Source: Bacteroidota bacterium
GTDB taxonomy: Bacteria > Bacteroidota > Bacteroidia > Chitinophagales > Chitinophagaceae
Assembly (NCBI GenBank): GCA_016715505.1
Contig: JADJZY010000032.1
Span: 1 to 64,000 of the forward strand
Direction: 5' to 3'
DNA: 64,000 nt
Below the pieces are notes generated by a model. The model had not been told where the DNA came from and ran no database searches. It saw only the letters and a list, made by a program, of their open reading frames with translations. Made by a program: the position numbers and the translations under genes. Shown one piece after another: positions 39,379 to 48,261 of the stretch (positions within the stretch are counted from its first letter, which is position 1; each line of letters opens with the position of its first letter).

Positions 39379-40155
39379 ATGTTTAAAACGGTCATAATCG
39401 ACGATGAATTAAATTGCGTAGAGGTTCTTGAAATCCTCATTAAGCAAAATTTTGATGACATCGAAATAGTCGAAAAGTTTACATCTTCAAAACAGGCCTT
39501 ACAATATCTTGAACAAAATCAGGTCGATCTGGTTTTTTTAGATATTCAAATGCCATTCATGACCGGCATTGAATTATTGCATCGCCTCGGGAGGTATAAT
39601 TTTAATGTCATCTTTACAACAGCCTACGATCAGTATGCGATTAGCGCTATCAAACTTTCTGCATTGGATTACTTGTTGAAACCGATTGATGAAGAGCTGC
39701 TGACCCACGCGATTCAGAAATTTCGCAAGTTGAAAGGTGAAACCAATATTCAACAACAACTCACCAATTTATTGATGCAATACAATCTCCCGACAAATCC
39801 GGTACAAATTCAGAGCGGTATGCCCGGAAATAAAATTGCAGTTGGTTTTCAGGATAAGATTTTATTTTATGATCCTCAAGAAATTCTCTATTGCCAAAGT
39901 AGCGATAATTATACAACCATTGTATTGACCAATGGAGAAAAAATCATCGCTTCAAAAACCATGCGCTATTTCGAAGACATTCTTACCCCACAGGGATTTA
40001 TACGTCCCCACCAGAGTTATATCATCAATAGCAAATACATCCAGCAATATAGTAAAAAGGATGGTGGTTTTTTGGTAATGACCGACGGTTCAAGTATTCC
40101 TGTGAGCAGGAATAGAAAAGAAGAAATTCTGATGATGTTTAAAGGCGAGATTTAA
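39379..40155 (+). CDS. LytTR-family response regulator
   Basis: 258 residues. Receiver domain with acidic pocket (VIIDDELNCVEVLEIL), phospho-acceptor Asp55 in LVFLDIQMPFMTGIELL, and TTAYDQYAISAIKLSALDYLLKP. The C-terminal LytTR DNA-binding domain is marked by ILYCQSSDNYTTIVLTNGEK, FIRPHQSYIINSKYI and GSSIPVSRNRKEEIL. Nine bases separate it from the sensor gene, forming a cognate pair. Target promoters cannot be read off the sequence. Its stop overlaps the converging lgt stop by four bases. Confidence 0.95.
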   Translation: MFKTVIIDDELNCVEVLEILIKQNFDDIEIVEKFTSSKQALQYLEQNQVDLVFLDIQMPFMTGIELLHRLGRYNFNVIFTTAYDQYAISAIKLSALDYLLKPIDEELLTHAIQKFRKLKGETNIQQQLTNLLMQYNLPTNPVQIQSGMPGNKIAVGFQDKILFYDPQEILYCQSSDNYTTIVLTNGEKIIASKTMRYFEDILTPQGFIRPHQSYIINSKYIQQYSKKDGGFLVMTDGSSIPVSRNRKEEILMMFKGEI

Positions 40156-41468
40156 GATTCAGAAGAGTCTAAAGCTTCCTTGCTTTTATCCACGTGAATG
40201 AAACGATCAATCTGTTTGCGAAAAACGAAAAGCAGGATGCCGGCTGTCATGATTGCAACGGCGATGATTTCAGCTTGGGTGGGTTGCATAAAACCCCAAT
40301 CATATTTATAGTTGACACGAATTTGTTCAATTAAAAATCGTTCAATACCGTTGAATATTAAATAGACAGAAAACATGCTCAATGGTGTTTGCCATCGTTT
40401 TCTAATTCGCCATAAAATACCAAAAATGATGAGGCCCATAAAAAATTCATAAATGGGCGTCGGGAAAACAGGCAAAGGAAGTACTGAACAATATTCTCCC
40501 TTGCAAGCCGCTAAAGGTTCACCTACATTGTTGACATTATTCGGATAATTATATGCGACCATCCAAACAGGCAGCCATTCAGGTGCTTGAAATGATTTAT
40601 GGGGAATTTCATCTTTAGGATCAAATTGTCGGTAAACATGTTCGTGATGAATGGCAACTTGTTCCGAAAAACTTTTTGTATTCTGCACCACTTTACCTTG
40701 TTCGTTGGTGATGTACGCTGAATTGTAAATTCCCCAATCTCCATCTCCACTAATTTGACAGCCAAGGCGGCCAATTCCATAGGCCAAAATCAATGCAGGA
40801 GCAGCGGCATCACATAGATGACGGAAATCCATTTTAATTTTTCGGCTATAGTACCACAAGGCGACAGTTGCAACAATGAGGCCACCATAAAATGTTAATC
40901 CACTGCTCGATAATAAACTTGCCAAAGGATCTTTAATGAATTGATCCCAGGTTTCGAAGGCATTAAATATTTTCGCACCGGCGAATCCGCCAATAGCGGC
41001 AATGACTGCAATATCACCCACTCGATGTCGGGGAAACATCTTTACTTTTTTGTGCTCAGTGCCGAATTTTCGTTGTTGATAATCTTCATATGCTTTCCAT
41101 CCCAATAAAGCCAATGCAAGCAGAATTCCACTCATTAAATGACCATTTGAGGTGGTCAGGTAACTTAATGGATCGGCCATCGCTTCTTTGTAATTAAGAA
41201 ACATGCCGATGACCTTATAACCAATCCCAAAACCCAACACACCGGAAATGAGGTAGTCAGTCCATTGAACTTTTTTTCGAATGATGAGATCTTCGATCGT
41301 AAAAGGGAGTAGACCCAGATCTTCTTTTCTTTTTAATTCTTTGGTCAAAACAATCCCTGCCGCCAAGAAGGCCATGGCTACCATGAACCCAAAACTTTTA
41401 AGCAAGCCTAATACGGGGATTTCAATACCAAACAGTTCTTTTAATAAATGGTAAAAGTCAGGATACAT
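40152..41468 (-). CDS. lgt: Prolipoprotein diacylglyceryl transferase
   Basis: Transfers diacylglyceryl from phosphatidylglycerol to the lipobox Cys of prolipoproteins in the inner membrane. 438 residues, the long Bacteroidota form with a soluble insertion (about residues 245-320). Several membrane spans are evident. The signature loop is PALILAYGIGRLGCQISGDG, with the Gly-Arg pair of the Lgt active site, plus HLMSGILLALALLGWKAYED and PTPIYEFFMGLIIFGILWRI. It would process the lipoproteins encoded in this window. Starts at ATG 41468. Confidence 0.88.
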   Translation of the reverse strand: MYPDFYHLLKELFGIEIPVLGLLKSFGFMVAMAFLAAGIVLTKELKRKEDLGLLPFTIEDLIIRKKVQWTDYLISGVLGFGIGYKVIGMFLNYKEAMADPLSYLTTSNGHLMSGILLALALLGWKAYEDYQQRKFGTEHKKVKMFPRHRVGDIAVIAAIGGFAGAKIFNAFETWDQFIKDPLASLLSSSGLTFYGGLIVATVALWYYSRKIKMDFRHLCDAAAPALILAYGIGRLGCQISGDGDWGIYNSAYITNEQGKVVQNTKSFSEQVAIHHEHVYRQFDPKDEIPHKSFQAPEWLPVWMVAYNYPNNVNNVGEPLAACKGEYCSVLPLPVFPTPIYEFFMGLIIFGILWRIRKRWQTPLSMFSVYLIFNGIERFLIEQIRVNYKYDWGFMQPTQAEIIAVAIMTAGILLFVFRKQIDRFIHVDKSKEALDSSES

Positions 41469-41487
41469 ATATGGGGCGAAAATAGAA

Positions 41488-41512
41488 CAAAGCCCTCAAG
41501 TTGAGGGCTTTG
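41488..41512 (-). terminator. Terminator after bacilliredoxin gene
   Basis: Arms CAAAGCCCTCA (41488-41498) and TGAGGGCTTTG (41502-41512) pair perfectly. The structure lies between the leftward bacilliredoxin stop and the lgt start. Confidence 0.7.
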
Positions 41513-41541
41513 GATGAAAAATTTTAACGTTCTGTACAACA

Positions 41542-41970
41542 TTACTGGGCCACACCCACACAATGTTGGTTAAAAGCTTCCATTAAATTGGCTGCAATCA
41601 TTTGGGCGGGTCTGCCTTCAATCATATGTCTTTCAATCATATGAACCAATTGACCATCCTTTAATAAGGCGATACAAGGTGATGAAGGTGGGTAAGGTAA
41701 GAGATAAGTACGTGCTTGCTGAACCGCTGTCAAATCAAAGCCTGCAAAGGAGGTTACTAGATGATCGGGTTTATGATTGGCTTGTTGAACGGCCATGACA
41801 ACACCCGGGCGTGCGGTACCTGCGCTACATCCACAAACGGAATTTAATACCAATAACGTAGTGCCTGGTCTTGACATAGCCTGGTCAACCAATTCAGGGG
41901 TACTCAAATCTTCAAAGCCATGTTGAACCAATTCGCCTTTCATGGGTAATACTATTTCTGCTGGATACAT
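41542..41970 (-). CDS. BrxA/BrxB-type bacilliredoxin
   Basis: 142 residues, thioredoxin-fold YphP/BrxA family. The redox motif is CGC in VLNSVCGCSAGTARPGV, characteristic of bacilliredoxins that remove bacillithiol from proteins. Start ETYPAEIVLPMKGELVQHG-like N-terminus (here MYPAEIVLPMKGEL) and IALLKDGQLVHMIERHMIEG also match. Bacillithiol synthesis genes are not in the window. Located just after ribBA on the same strand, 23 bases away, so probably cotranscribed. Confidence 0.92.
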   Translation of the reverse strand: MYPAEIVLPMKGELVQHGFEDLSTPELVDQAMSRPGTTLLVLNSVCGCSAGTARPGVVMAVQQANHKPDHLVTSFAGFDLTAVQQARTYLLPYPPSSPCIALLKDGQLVHMIERHMIEGRPAQMIAANLMEAFNQHCVGVAQ

Positions 41971-41993
41971 ATTTTTTTATTTTAAAGGTTTAA

Positions 41994-43193
41994 TTATCTT
42001 AAAATTTCATGACCAAGTTTATCTCTTTTGGTCATCAAATATTGTTCATTATAAATATTTGGGTGCATTTCGATGGGCACATTTTCAACAATTTCAAGAC
42101 CATATCCCATCAAACCTGCTCTTTTTCTGGGGTTGTTGGTAATGAGTTTGATTTGGCTGATTTCCAAATGCCTTAAAATTTGTGCGCCAATGCCGTAATC
42201 ACGTTCATCCATGCCAAATCCCAGTTCAAGATTGGCTTCCACAGTATCTCTTCCAGCTTCTTGCAATTTATAGGCTTTCAATTTATTCAGCAATCCAATA
42301 CCACGGCCTTCCTGATTCATATACAAAACAACGCCTTTACCGGCAGCTTCAACCATTTGCATGGCAGCATTTAATTGTTCACCACAATCACAACGCATGG
42401 AATGAAGAATATCTCCGGTGAAACAAGAACTATGAACACGCACTAATACAGGTTCATCTGATTCCCAGGTTCCTTTAATCAGGGCGTGATGTAATTCACC
42501 GGTTCGAATGTTTGAAAAAGTGGCTAGTTGAAATTGACCAAATTTTGTAGGCATATCAACACGAATCTGCTCTTCGATGGTTTTTTCTGTCCTCAATCGA
42601 TAAGCGATCAAGTCTTCAATGGAAACAATTTTGAGTTGATGTTCTTTCGCAATTTCCATTAAGCGGGGGAGTCGGGCCATTTCGCCATTTTCGTCAATGA
42701 TTTCAACAATGGCTCCGGCTGCTTCAAATCCAGCTAAACGTGCCAGATCAATTGCGGCCTCAGTATGGCCTGATCGTCGGAGAACCCCTTCGCGTCGGGC
42801 CCTTAATGGAAAAATATGTCCCGGTTTAGCCAAATCCGCAGATTTTGTTTTTGGATCAATCAAAGCCTGAATCGTTTTTGCGCGATCATGGGATGAAATT
42901 CCTGTAGTACAACCATGACCCAATAAATCTACGGAAATGGTAAAAGGAGTTTGATGTAATTCTGTATTATCGGTCACCATCAGATTCAAACCGAGTTCAT
43001 CGCAACGGTCTTCCACGAGAGGGGCACAGATGAGGCCACGTCCGTATTTACTCATAAAAGTAATAATCTCAGGAGTCACATTGCGGGCTGCCGTCAGAAA
43101 GTCACCTTCATTTTCGCGATCTTCGTCATCAACCACGATCACGAGTTTTCCGTTCCGAATGTCTTCAATAGCACTTTCAATCGAATCTAACAT
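41994..43193 (-). CDS. ribBA: Bifunctional DHBP synthase / GTP cyclohydrolase II
   Basis: Two entry enzymes of riboflavin synthesis in one 399-residue chain. N-terminal RibB domain: VIVVDDEDRENEGDFLTAA, GRGLICAPLV, HDRAKTIQALID, RREGVLRRSGHTEAAIDLAR. C-terminal RibA domain: VRVHSSCFTGDILHSMRCDC with zinc cysteines, NQEGRGIGLLNKLKAYKLQ and LITNNPRKRAGLMGYGLEI. Complete. The ATG at 43193 is only four bases after a perfect -7 element, suggesting a leaderless message. No FMN riboswitch motif was recognised upstream. Confidence 0.96.
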   Translation of the reverse strand: MLDSIESAIEDIRNGKLVIVVDDEDRENEGDFLTAARNVTPEIITFMSKYGRGLICAPLVEDRCDELGLNLMVTDNTELHQTPFTISVDLLGHGCTTGISSHDRAKTIQALIDPKTKSADLAKPGHIFPLRARREGVLRRSGHTEAAIDLARLAGFEAAGAIVEIIDENGEMARLPRLMEIAKEHQLKIVSIEDLIAYRLRTEKTIEEQIRVDMPTKFGQFQLATFSNIRTGELHHALIKGTWESDEPVLVRVHSSCFTGDILHSMRCDCGEQLNAAMQMVEAAGKGVVLYMNQEGRGIGLLNKLKAYKLQEAGRDTVEANLELGFGMDERDYGIGAQILRHLEISQIKLITNNPRKRAGLMGYGLEIVENVPIEMHPNIYNEQYLMTKRDKLGHEILR

Positions 43194-43197
43194 GGCG

Positions 43198-43205
43198 CAA
43201 AGGTA
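43198..43205 (-). promoter_or_regulatory. -7 element abutting ribBA start
   Basis: On the minus strand TACCTTTG fits TAnnTTTG, with only GCGC between it and the ATG. A transcription start about 5-7 bases downstream would fall on or near the start codon. Confidence 0.45.
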
Positions 43206-43388
43206 GGAAAAAATGTATTTCGCCTTCAGAGGCTTCGCATAGGAGATGTTAATAGGGTATTGGGGCTTTGATAACGTGATTCGTCTTTAAACGCCTGATT
43301 TAATCTCATAAGGCATTGATAAGCCATAGAAAGATTAATATGAATCTTGAACGGAAACATGTAAATTTGATTTACAAAAATGATTAAC

Positions 43389-44069
43389 ATGAAAAAGCTA
43401 TTATACTTTTCAGCCTTCCTGATCGCTACCAGTTCCACTTTAAACGCACAGAATAGCCGACATGAAATTGGTATTGGCGTGGGGCCCGTGCAGTTTTATC
43501 ATCAGAATACCAAATTGAATGCTGCTCCAAAATGTCAAAGTAATGCAGAACGTAGCAGAGTGAGCAGCGCTTTTGCGGATCAGACATTAAGAAAACAGGG
43601 GATTTCTTCACCTGCGTTGTATTATCAATATCGGTATAATCAAAAACTTCAATTAAGAGCGGGTTTTAGTTATTATCGCGAAACCCGTATAGCCCGTCCG
43701 GAACAAACCCAAATCGCATCATATTCGGGTAAGTTTGACCAATATCGTTTACAAACAGGTTTATCTTATTTTTTAAGTAACTGTGAATGTATGACCACAT
43801 ACATCGCAGCTGATATGACGCATTACTTTGAAAGAGCCAATGAACAAATGATTACTGTGAGTGGAGAAGGAGCTCAACAACGTTTATCTACAGCACGAAA
43901 TAACGCGAATGCATACAGCGTTGGTATTGCTCCGGCCTGGGGTTTCAGAAAACAACTTTGCCCACAATTTTCTTTCTCTTATGAATTAGGTGCGGAGTTA
44001 AAATACAATGCAGGCAATTCCGGAAACTTTAATATGATTTGTATATTAAGGTGTTTCAATGTATTTTAA
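43389..44069 (+). CDS. Secreted beta-rich protein, possibly outer-membrane barrel
   Basis: 226 residues from ATG 43389 (another ATG at 43380 adds three). Signal peptide MKKLLYFSAFLIATSSTLNAQ. The mature part alternates aromatic and polar residues (ALYYQYRYNQKLQLRAGFSY, QYRLQTGLSYFL, FSFSYELGAELKY), as in small outer-membrane beta-barrels. Four cysteines occur. The C-terminus (ILRCFNVF) may be disturbed. Family not recognised with confidence. Confidence 0.65.
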   Translation: MKKLLYFSAFLIATSSTLNAQNSRHEIGIGVGPVQFYHQNTKLNAAPKCQSNAERSRVSSAFADQTLRKQGISSPALYYQYRYNQKLQLRAGFSYYRETRIARPEQTQIASYSGKFDQYRLQTGLSYFLSNCECMTTYIAADMTHYFERANEQMITVSGEGAQQRLSTARNNANAYSVGIAPAWGFRKQLCPQFSFSYELGAELKYNAGNSGNFNMICILRCFNVF

Positions 44070-44129
44070 AAGAGTGGGGCCATTCTCTTTGTGCAAAAAT
44101 GAGGTAGGTTGTCAGCCCTTATTTTTGTT

Positions 44130-44708
44130 TTATTTCCAAACCCCTTTAAATGTTTTACTCCATGTTTCCCAGGGTGTTGTTTTGTGTTTATTTTCTCCGA
44201 AATATTTCAAAATCATTTCCATGACGGGAATTTCAAGATAACCCGGAACGGGTTGTGGATTCACAAATCCCTCTTCCATAAAAATACTACTTGGATATGA
44301 AATGCGATCTTTCATCCATTGAGCTGCCAAATCATTGGTTTTGCTATTGGGTAAACGACCATATTTTTTACCTTGAAAAAGGATAGAGTCTTTGGTTTCA
44401 GCATCAATATGAATGCAGTAAAAATGTTGGTTTAAATATTCGATGACTGAAGGATGTGTAAAGGTTTTTTTATCCATCACTTTGCACCAATAACACCAAT
44501 CGGTAAATAAATCAATATACACTTTTTTAGGTTCAACTTTCATCTTGGCCTCAGCTTCTTCCAAACTGATCCATTGTATTCCCTTTTGTGTTGTCTTTGT
44601 TTTTTTCTCCGTCTGTTCATTTTTGACCGGTGTTTGCGCATCAAGAGATAGCATACCTGTCAAACATAAAATAGTACATAAATAAATTGCCTTAAAAGGA
44701 GAGGTCAT
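44130..44708 (-). CDS. Periplasmic thioredoxin-fold protein (DUF255-like)
   Basis: 192 residues. Signal peptide (FKAIYLCTILCLTGMLSLDA), a Thr/Lys-rich linker, then a thioredoxin fold with redox-type motif LFTDWCYWCKVMDKKTF (CYWC), followed by YLNQHFYCIHIDAET and ISYPSSIFMEEGF with the cis-Pro. It resembles the thioredoxin-like domain of DUF255/thioredoxin_7 proteins. Likely a periplasmic disulfide reductase or isomerase; partner unknown. Divergent from ubiX. Confidence 0.82.
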   Translation of the reverse strand: MTSPFKAIYLCTILCLTGMLSLDAQTPVKNEQTEKKTKTTQKGIQWISLEEAEAKMKVEPKKVYIDLFTDWCYWCKVMDKKTFTHPSVIEYLNQHFYCIHIDAETKDSILFQGKKYGRLPNSKTNDLAAQWMKDRISYPSSIFMEEGFVNPQPVPGYLEIPVMEMILKYFGENKHKTTPWETWSKTFKGVWK

Positions 44709-44760
44709 CGTGTATTACTTTTGGGTTATCGTATTTGCAATGTTACCTTAAATTCATCGA

Positions 44761-45315
44761 ATGAAAAAAATTGCTATTGGAATCAGTGGTGCTTCAGGCT
44801 CGATTTATGCCAAAGTGTTACTTCAAAAATTAAGTTCGGTTGAGGGCGTGGAATTGGCTGTTGTTGCAAGTCAGCAAGCACCTGAAGTTTGGCGTCACGA
44901 ATTGGATACAGATTTTCAATTGCCCGATGGAGTTAAACAATATGCCAGTAATGACTTCATGGCGCCTTTTGCCAGTGGGAGTAGTTCTTTCGAAGCCATG
45001 GTGATTTGTCCTTGTAGTATGGGAACGCTGGGGCGTATTGCTGCCGGGGTGAGCGATAATTTAATGACCCGTGCAGCCGACGTGATGTTGAAAGAGCGTA
45101 GGAAACTAATTTGTGTGGTTCGGGAAACACCTTATAATTTGATTCATTTAAATAACATGCGAACGGTTACCGAAGCCGGCGGAATTATTTGTCCGGCTTC
45201 TCCTTCATTTTATAGCCGACCGGTTGATTTTGAAGCATTGGTTTCTACAGTTGTCGATCGGGTGATTGGCTTACTAAACATTCCGATAGCGACATATCGA
45301 TGGAACGAAGATTGA
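44761..45315 (+). CDS. ubiX: Flavin prenyltransferase UbiX
   Basis: 184 residues. Makes prenylated FMN for UbiD-type decarboxylases. IAIGISGASGSIYAKVLLQ at the N-terminus binds FMN; VICPCSMGTLGRIAAGVSDN and RETPYNLIHLNNMRTVTEAG are family hallmarks. The last residues carry the usual Tyr-Arg (TYRWN). The UbiD partner is not in the window, so its pathway (menaquinone synthesis is likely) is inference. Confidence 0.95.
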   Translation: MKKIAIGISGASGSIYAKVLLQKLSSVEGVELAVVASQQAPEVWRHELDTDFQLPDGVKQYASNDFMAPFASGSSSFEAMVICPCSMGTLGRIAAGVSDNLMTRAADVMLKERRKLICVVRETPYNLIHLNNMRTVTEAGGIICPASPSFYSRPVDFEALVSTVVDRVIGLLNIPIATYRWNED

Positions 45316-45397
45316 TGCCAATATTTCCATCAAGACGAGTTTGAATGATTACTTGATTCGCAAATTCAAGTTATATTCTGATCACAGTTATTGTAAA

Positions 45398-45889
45398 CTA
45401 CAAATGAGCCTTCTCTAAAATTGCGGTGGTGGAGTAACCTTCCAGAAAAGGAATGATTTCAACCTGACCGCCATAGGCCTGAACTTCGCTGGCACCAACA
45501 ATCGTTTCGAGTGTATAATCACCCCCTTTCACCAAAACATCCGGTTGGATTAATTGGATCAGGTTTAATGGAGTGTCTTCATCAAAAATTACAACTGCAT
45601 CGATATAGGTTTGACAGGCTGAATTAAAAGCCCTTGAATCCTGGTCCACTATAGGTCGTGAAGCGCCTTTTAATCGACGTACCGAATCATCACTATTTAC
45701 ACCAACCACCAATCGATTGCCCAATTCAGCAGATTGTAACAAGTAGGTATTGTGCCCACGATGAATGATATCGAAGCAGCCGTTGGTGAATACAATTTTT
45801 TTAGACAACATTTTCCATTGATTCACTAGTAATTGGATGGAATCGGAAGTATGAATTTTTTGTTGGATGATTTCTAGTTTACTGAGCAT
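45398..45889 (-). CDS. rfaE2: D-glycero-beta-D-manno-heptose 1-phosphate adenylyltransferase (RfaE2/HldE C-domain)
   Basis: 163 residues from ATG 45889. Nucleotidyltransferase fold with FTNGCFDIIHRGHNTYLLQS (HxGH-type site) and LVVGVNSDDSVRRLKGASRP, then KGGDYTLETIVGASEVQ and IPFLEGYSTTAI with the ISTTxI-like end. It activates heptose-1-phosphate with ATP for ADP-heptose and LPS core. It is the stand-alone domain; the kinase half (RfaE1) is not adjacent. Its start overlaps the upstream membrane gene's end by 11 bases. Confidence 0.9.
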   Translation of the reverse strand: MLSKLEIIQQKIHTSDSIQLLVNQWKMLSKKIVFTNGCFDIIHRGHNTYLLQSAELGNRLVVGVNSDDSVRRLKGASRPIVDQDSRAFNSACQTYIDAVVIFDEDTPLNLIQLIQPDVLVKGGDYTLETIVGASEVQAYGGQVEIIPFLEGYSTTAILEKAHL

Positions 45890-46883
45890 GTTTTTTTCGA
45901 TTATAAATAGGCAAAAGAATAAAGGAGATAACCCCTCCAAGCACAATGATTAAAGTTGGAACCAACCAAATCACCCAACTGATGGCTACACTGATGGCTT
46001 TATCAATGCCGTATAAAGAGACAATTTCTTCAACGAGTAAAGTATAAGCTCCAATTCCACCCGGTGTTACAATCATACCTACACTGCCAAATGACAATAC
46101 CGACAATCCGGTTTTATAACTCAGCATTTGTGTCTCCTGTATACTTTGAAAACCTAATAAAATCATCCCTAAATACATTGACCAAATCAGGATGGTGTGA
46201 AAAACGAATTCCTTTTTGTGTTTCATGGTTCTGAAACTCATGATACCCTTCGTAACGTTTTTAAGAATTTCTCTAAATCTCAAATAGAAGGCACTGTGTA
46301 TGATTTTATTGCGAAGAGCCAAGAATAAAACAATGAACAGAACCAAACTACCAATGAGGATATACATTTTAGAGTGGTTTCCATCCCCCGGTTGACTTCC
46401 AAAACGGGCCCATAATGATTGCAGATATGATCCGGCTAAATCTGTTTGCACCACAATGGTCAATACAAAAATCAAAATCAGGCATAACAAATCAAAGGCC
46501 CTTTCAGCTATAATGGTTCCCACCAATTTGTCAGCGGGTATTTTTTCATAACGCGCCAAGATTGTGCATTTGAGTACTTCTCCCAAACGGGGAAAGGCCA
46601 GATTGGCTAAATATCCAATTAAAACGGCAAATAGGGTATTGGCGGCAGATGGATTCAGTCCCATTGGTTCCATCAAGTATCTCCAACGCATCGCCCGACT
46701 CCAGTGACTGATAAAACCCATGATCAAAATCGGAATCAGCAGAAGATAATTGGCCTTTTGGACAGCGAATTTTATTTTCTCAATATCATCCGGTTTAAGA
46801 TCTTTTACAGACAACCATATCAGAAAAATGCCGAGCCCCAGCGTGAGCAGGTAAGTCAGCATATTCACCAGAGATTTAGGCAT
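45879..46883 (-). CDS. YbhN/UPF0104-type lysylphosphatidylglycerol synthase-like membrane protein
   Basis: 334 residues with about eight membrane segments (LTYLLTLGLGIFLIWLSV, LLIPILIMGFISHW, MYILIGSLVLFIVLFLAL and others). Family motifs: RAMRWRYLMEPMG, YLANLAFPRLGEVLKC, GTIIAERAFDLL and GSVGMIVTPGGIGAYTLLVE. These proteins are flippase or LPG-synthase membrane-domain relatives, without the catalytic cytosolic domain here. Overlaps rfaE2, so likely translationally coupled, which hints at an envelope-lipid role. Confidence 0.88.
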   Translation of the reverse strand: MPKSLVNMLTYLLTLGLGIFLIWLSVKDLKPDDIEKIKFAVQKANYLLLIPILIMGFISHWSRAMRWRYLMEPMGLNPSAANTLFAVLIGYLANLAFPRLGEVLKCTILARYEKIPADKLVGTIIAERAFDLLCLILIFVLTIVVQTDLAGSYLQSLWARFGSQPGDGNHSKMYILIGSLVLFIVLFLALRNKIIHSAFYLRFREILKNVTKGIMSFRTMKHKKEFVFHTILIWSMYLGMILLGFQSIQETQMLSYKTGLSVLSFGSVGMIVTPGGIGAYTLLVEEIVSLYGIDKAISVAISWVIWLVPTLIIVLGGVISFILLPIYNRKKHAQ

Positions 46884-46896
46884 GATTTATAGGGAT

Positions 46897-47240
46897 CTAT
46901 AGTTTATTTTTATCATTTGGGAAAATGATGGTGGGTTTGAATTTCTTGGCGGATTCAAAATCCATCAGCGCATAAGAAATGATAATCACAATATCATCGG
47001 GTTCTACGCGTCGGGCCGCAGGTCCATTCAAACAGATGGTTCCGCTTCCCTTTTGCCTTTAATGATGTAGGTTTCGAGGCGTTCGCCATTATTGACATTG
47101 ACCACCTGAACTTTTTCATGTTCGATCAAATTTGCCGCATCCATCAGATTTTGGTCGATAGTGATGCTACCAATGTAGTTCAAATTGGCTTGTGTAACTT
47201 TTACCCGATGTATTTTCGATTTGAGGACTTGTATTTGCAT
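46897..47240 (-). CDS. panD: Aspartate 1-decarboxylase (one frameshift)
   Basis: About 114 residues. Makes beta-alanine for pantothenate. The self-cleavage site is NYIGSITID: cleavage before Ser25 yields the pyruvoyl cofactor. KSKIHRVKVTQANL and VNNGERLETYII follow. A shift near 47035 breaks ...GKREAE from the remainder TICLNGPAARRVEPDDIVII, which contains the conserved NGPAAR motif, and ends at a TAG at 46897-46899. It lies on the same strand as panC, 89 bases downstream of it. Confidence 0.92.
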
Positions 47241-47329
47241 GGGATGGCAAAAGTAGGTTAATAAATGGATGTTGTGTGTTTTTAGGCGGCTTGAGTTTAC
47301 TCAAAATATCAAGAAATCAATCAGGTCCT

Positions 47330-48159
47330 TTAAATACGCAGATTATCAATCAAGCGTACACTTTCTAACTTACTGGCGATTAGAACCACCATAGCTTTAT
47401 CGTGATTAAAGTCGTCCAAAAATGAAGGGTGTTGGCATCAGCGAGAACAAGATACTCTGTTTCAAAGCCTTCATTTGCAAGCTTTTGTAAAGCTTTTGTT
47501 CGCAAATCTGAGAAAGAATGTTGATGTTTTCCCGTGCCAATTTCCTTCAAGACCTGGTATAAAGAGGCGGCTTTTTGTAAACCATTTTCAGACAGACGTT
47601 GATTTCGGGAACTCATTGCAAGTCCGCTTTTCATACGTAAAGTAGCCATTGCATGAACTTGAACCGGCAATTGCTCCTGATCAACCAATTGGCGGATCAC
47701 CATACATTGCTGGAAATCTTTTTCGCCTAAAAAAAGGTGTTGTGGATTTACGGCAAGGAGCAGTTGATGCACAATGGCACAAACCCCATTAAAATGTCCC
47801 GGACGAAAAGCGCCGTCCAAAATGGTATTCAGATAACCCAAGTTGTATTGGCGAATTGTTTGAATACCGGCCGGGTACATTTCCGCGATCTGGGGTAAAA
47901 AAAGTACATCACATCCTGCCATTTCAAGCATTTCGATATCCTTCTCCAGGGTGATGGGGTACTTTTCAAAATCTTTGGGATCATTAAACTGAGTAGGGTT
48001 GACGAAAATACTGCAAACACTTATTTGACAGGATTGGGAAGAGCTGTGTATGAGGGAAATATGCCCTTCATGCAGAGCACCCATGGTTGGAACGAAGCCA
48101 ATATTCGAATGATTTTGCAAGAAATCCTGTAGGTCCCGGATGCGTTTAAAAATGAACAT
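47330..48159 (-). CDS. panC: Pantothenate synthetase (one frameshift)
   Basis: About 276 residues from ATG 48159. Joins pantoate and beta-alanine using ATP. Signature motifs: GFVPTMGALHEGHISLI (HxGH adenylation site), SIFVNPTQFNDPKDFEKYP, RPGHFNGVCAIVHQLLLAV, LFLGEKDFQQ and MKSGLAMSSRNQRL. A shift near 47420 makes the frame end in WWF; the true C-terminus LDDFNHDKAMVVLIASKLES continues to the TAA at 47330. Divergent from the glycogen-synthase-like gene. Confidence 0.94.
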
Positions 48160-48261
48160 ATTACCGAAAAGGCTAATATTAGCAATTAATAAACTACAAT
48201 AATCGACAAAAAAGTCGTACTTTCGCACCCCGAATTTGTTTTTTACCCTAAACTTTGATTA

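Noticed and set aside
43194..43388. FMN riboswitch before ribBA
   Set aside because: None of the conserved FMN aptamer sequences could be recognised.
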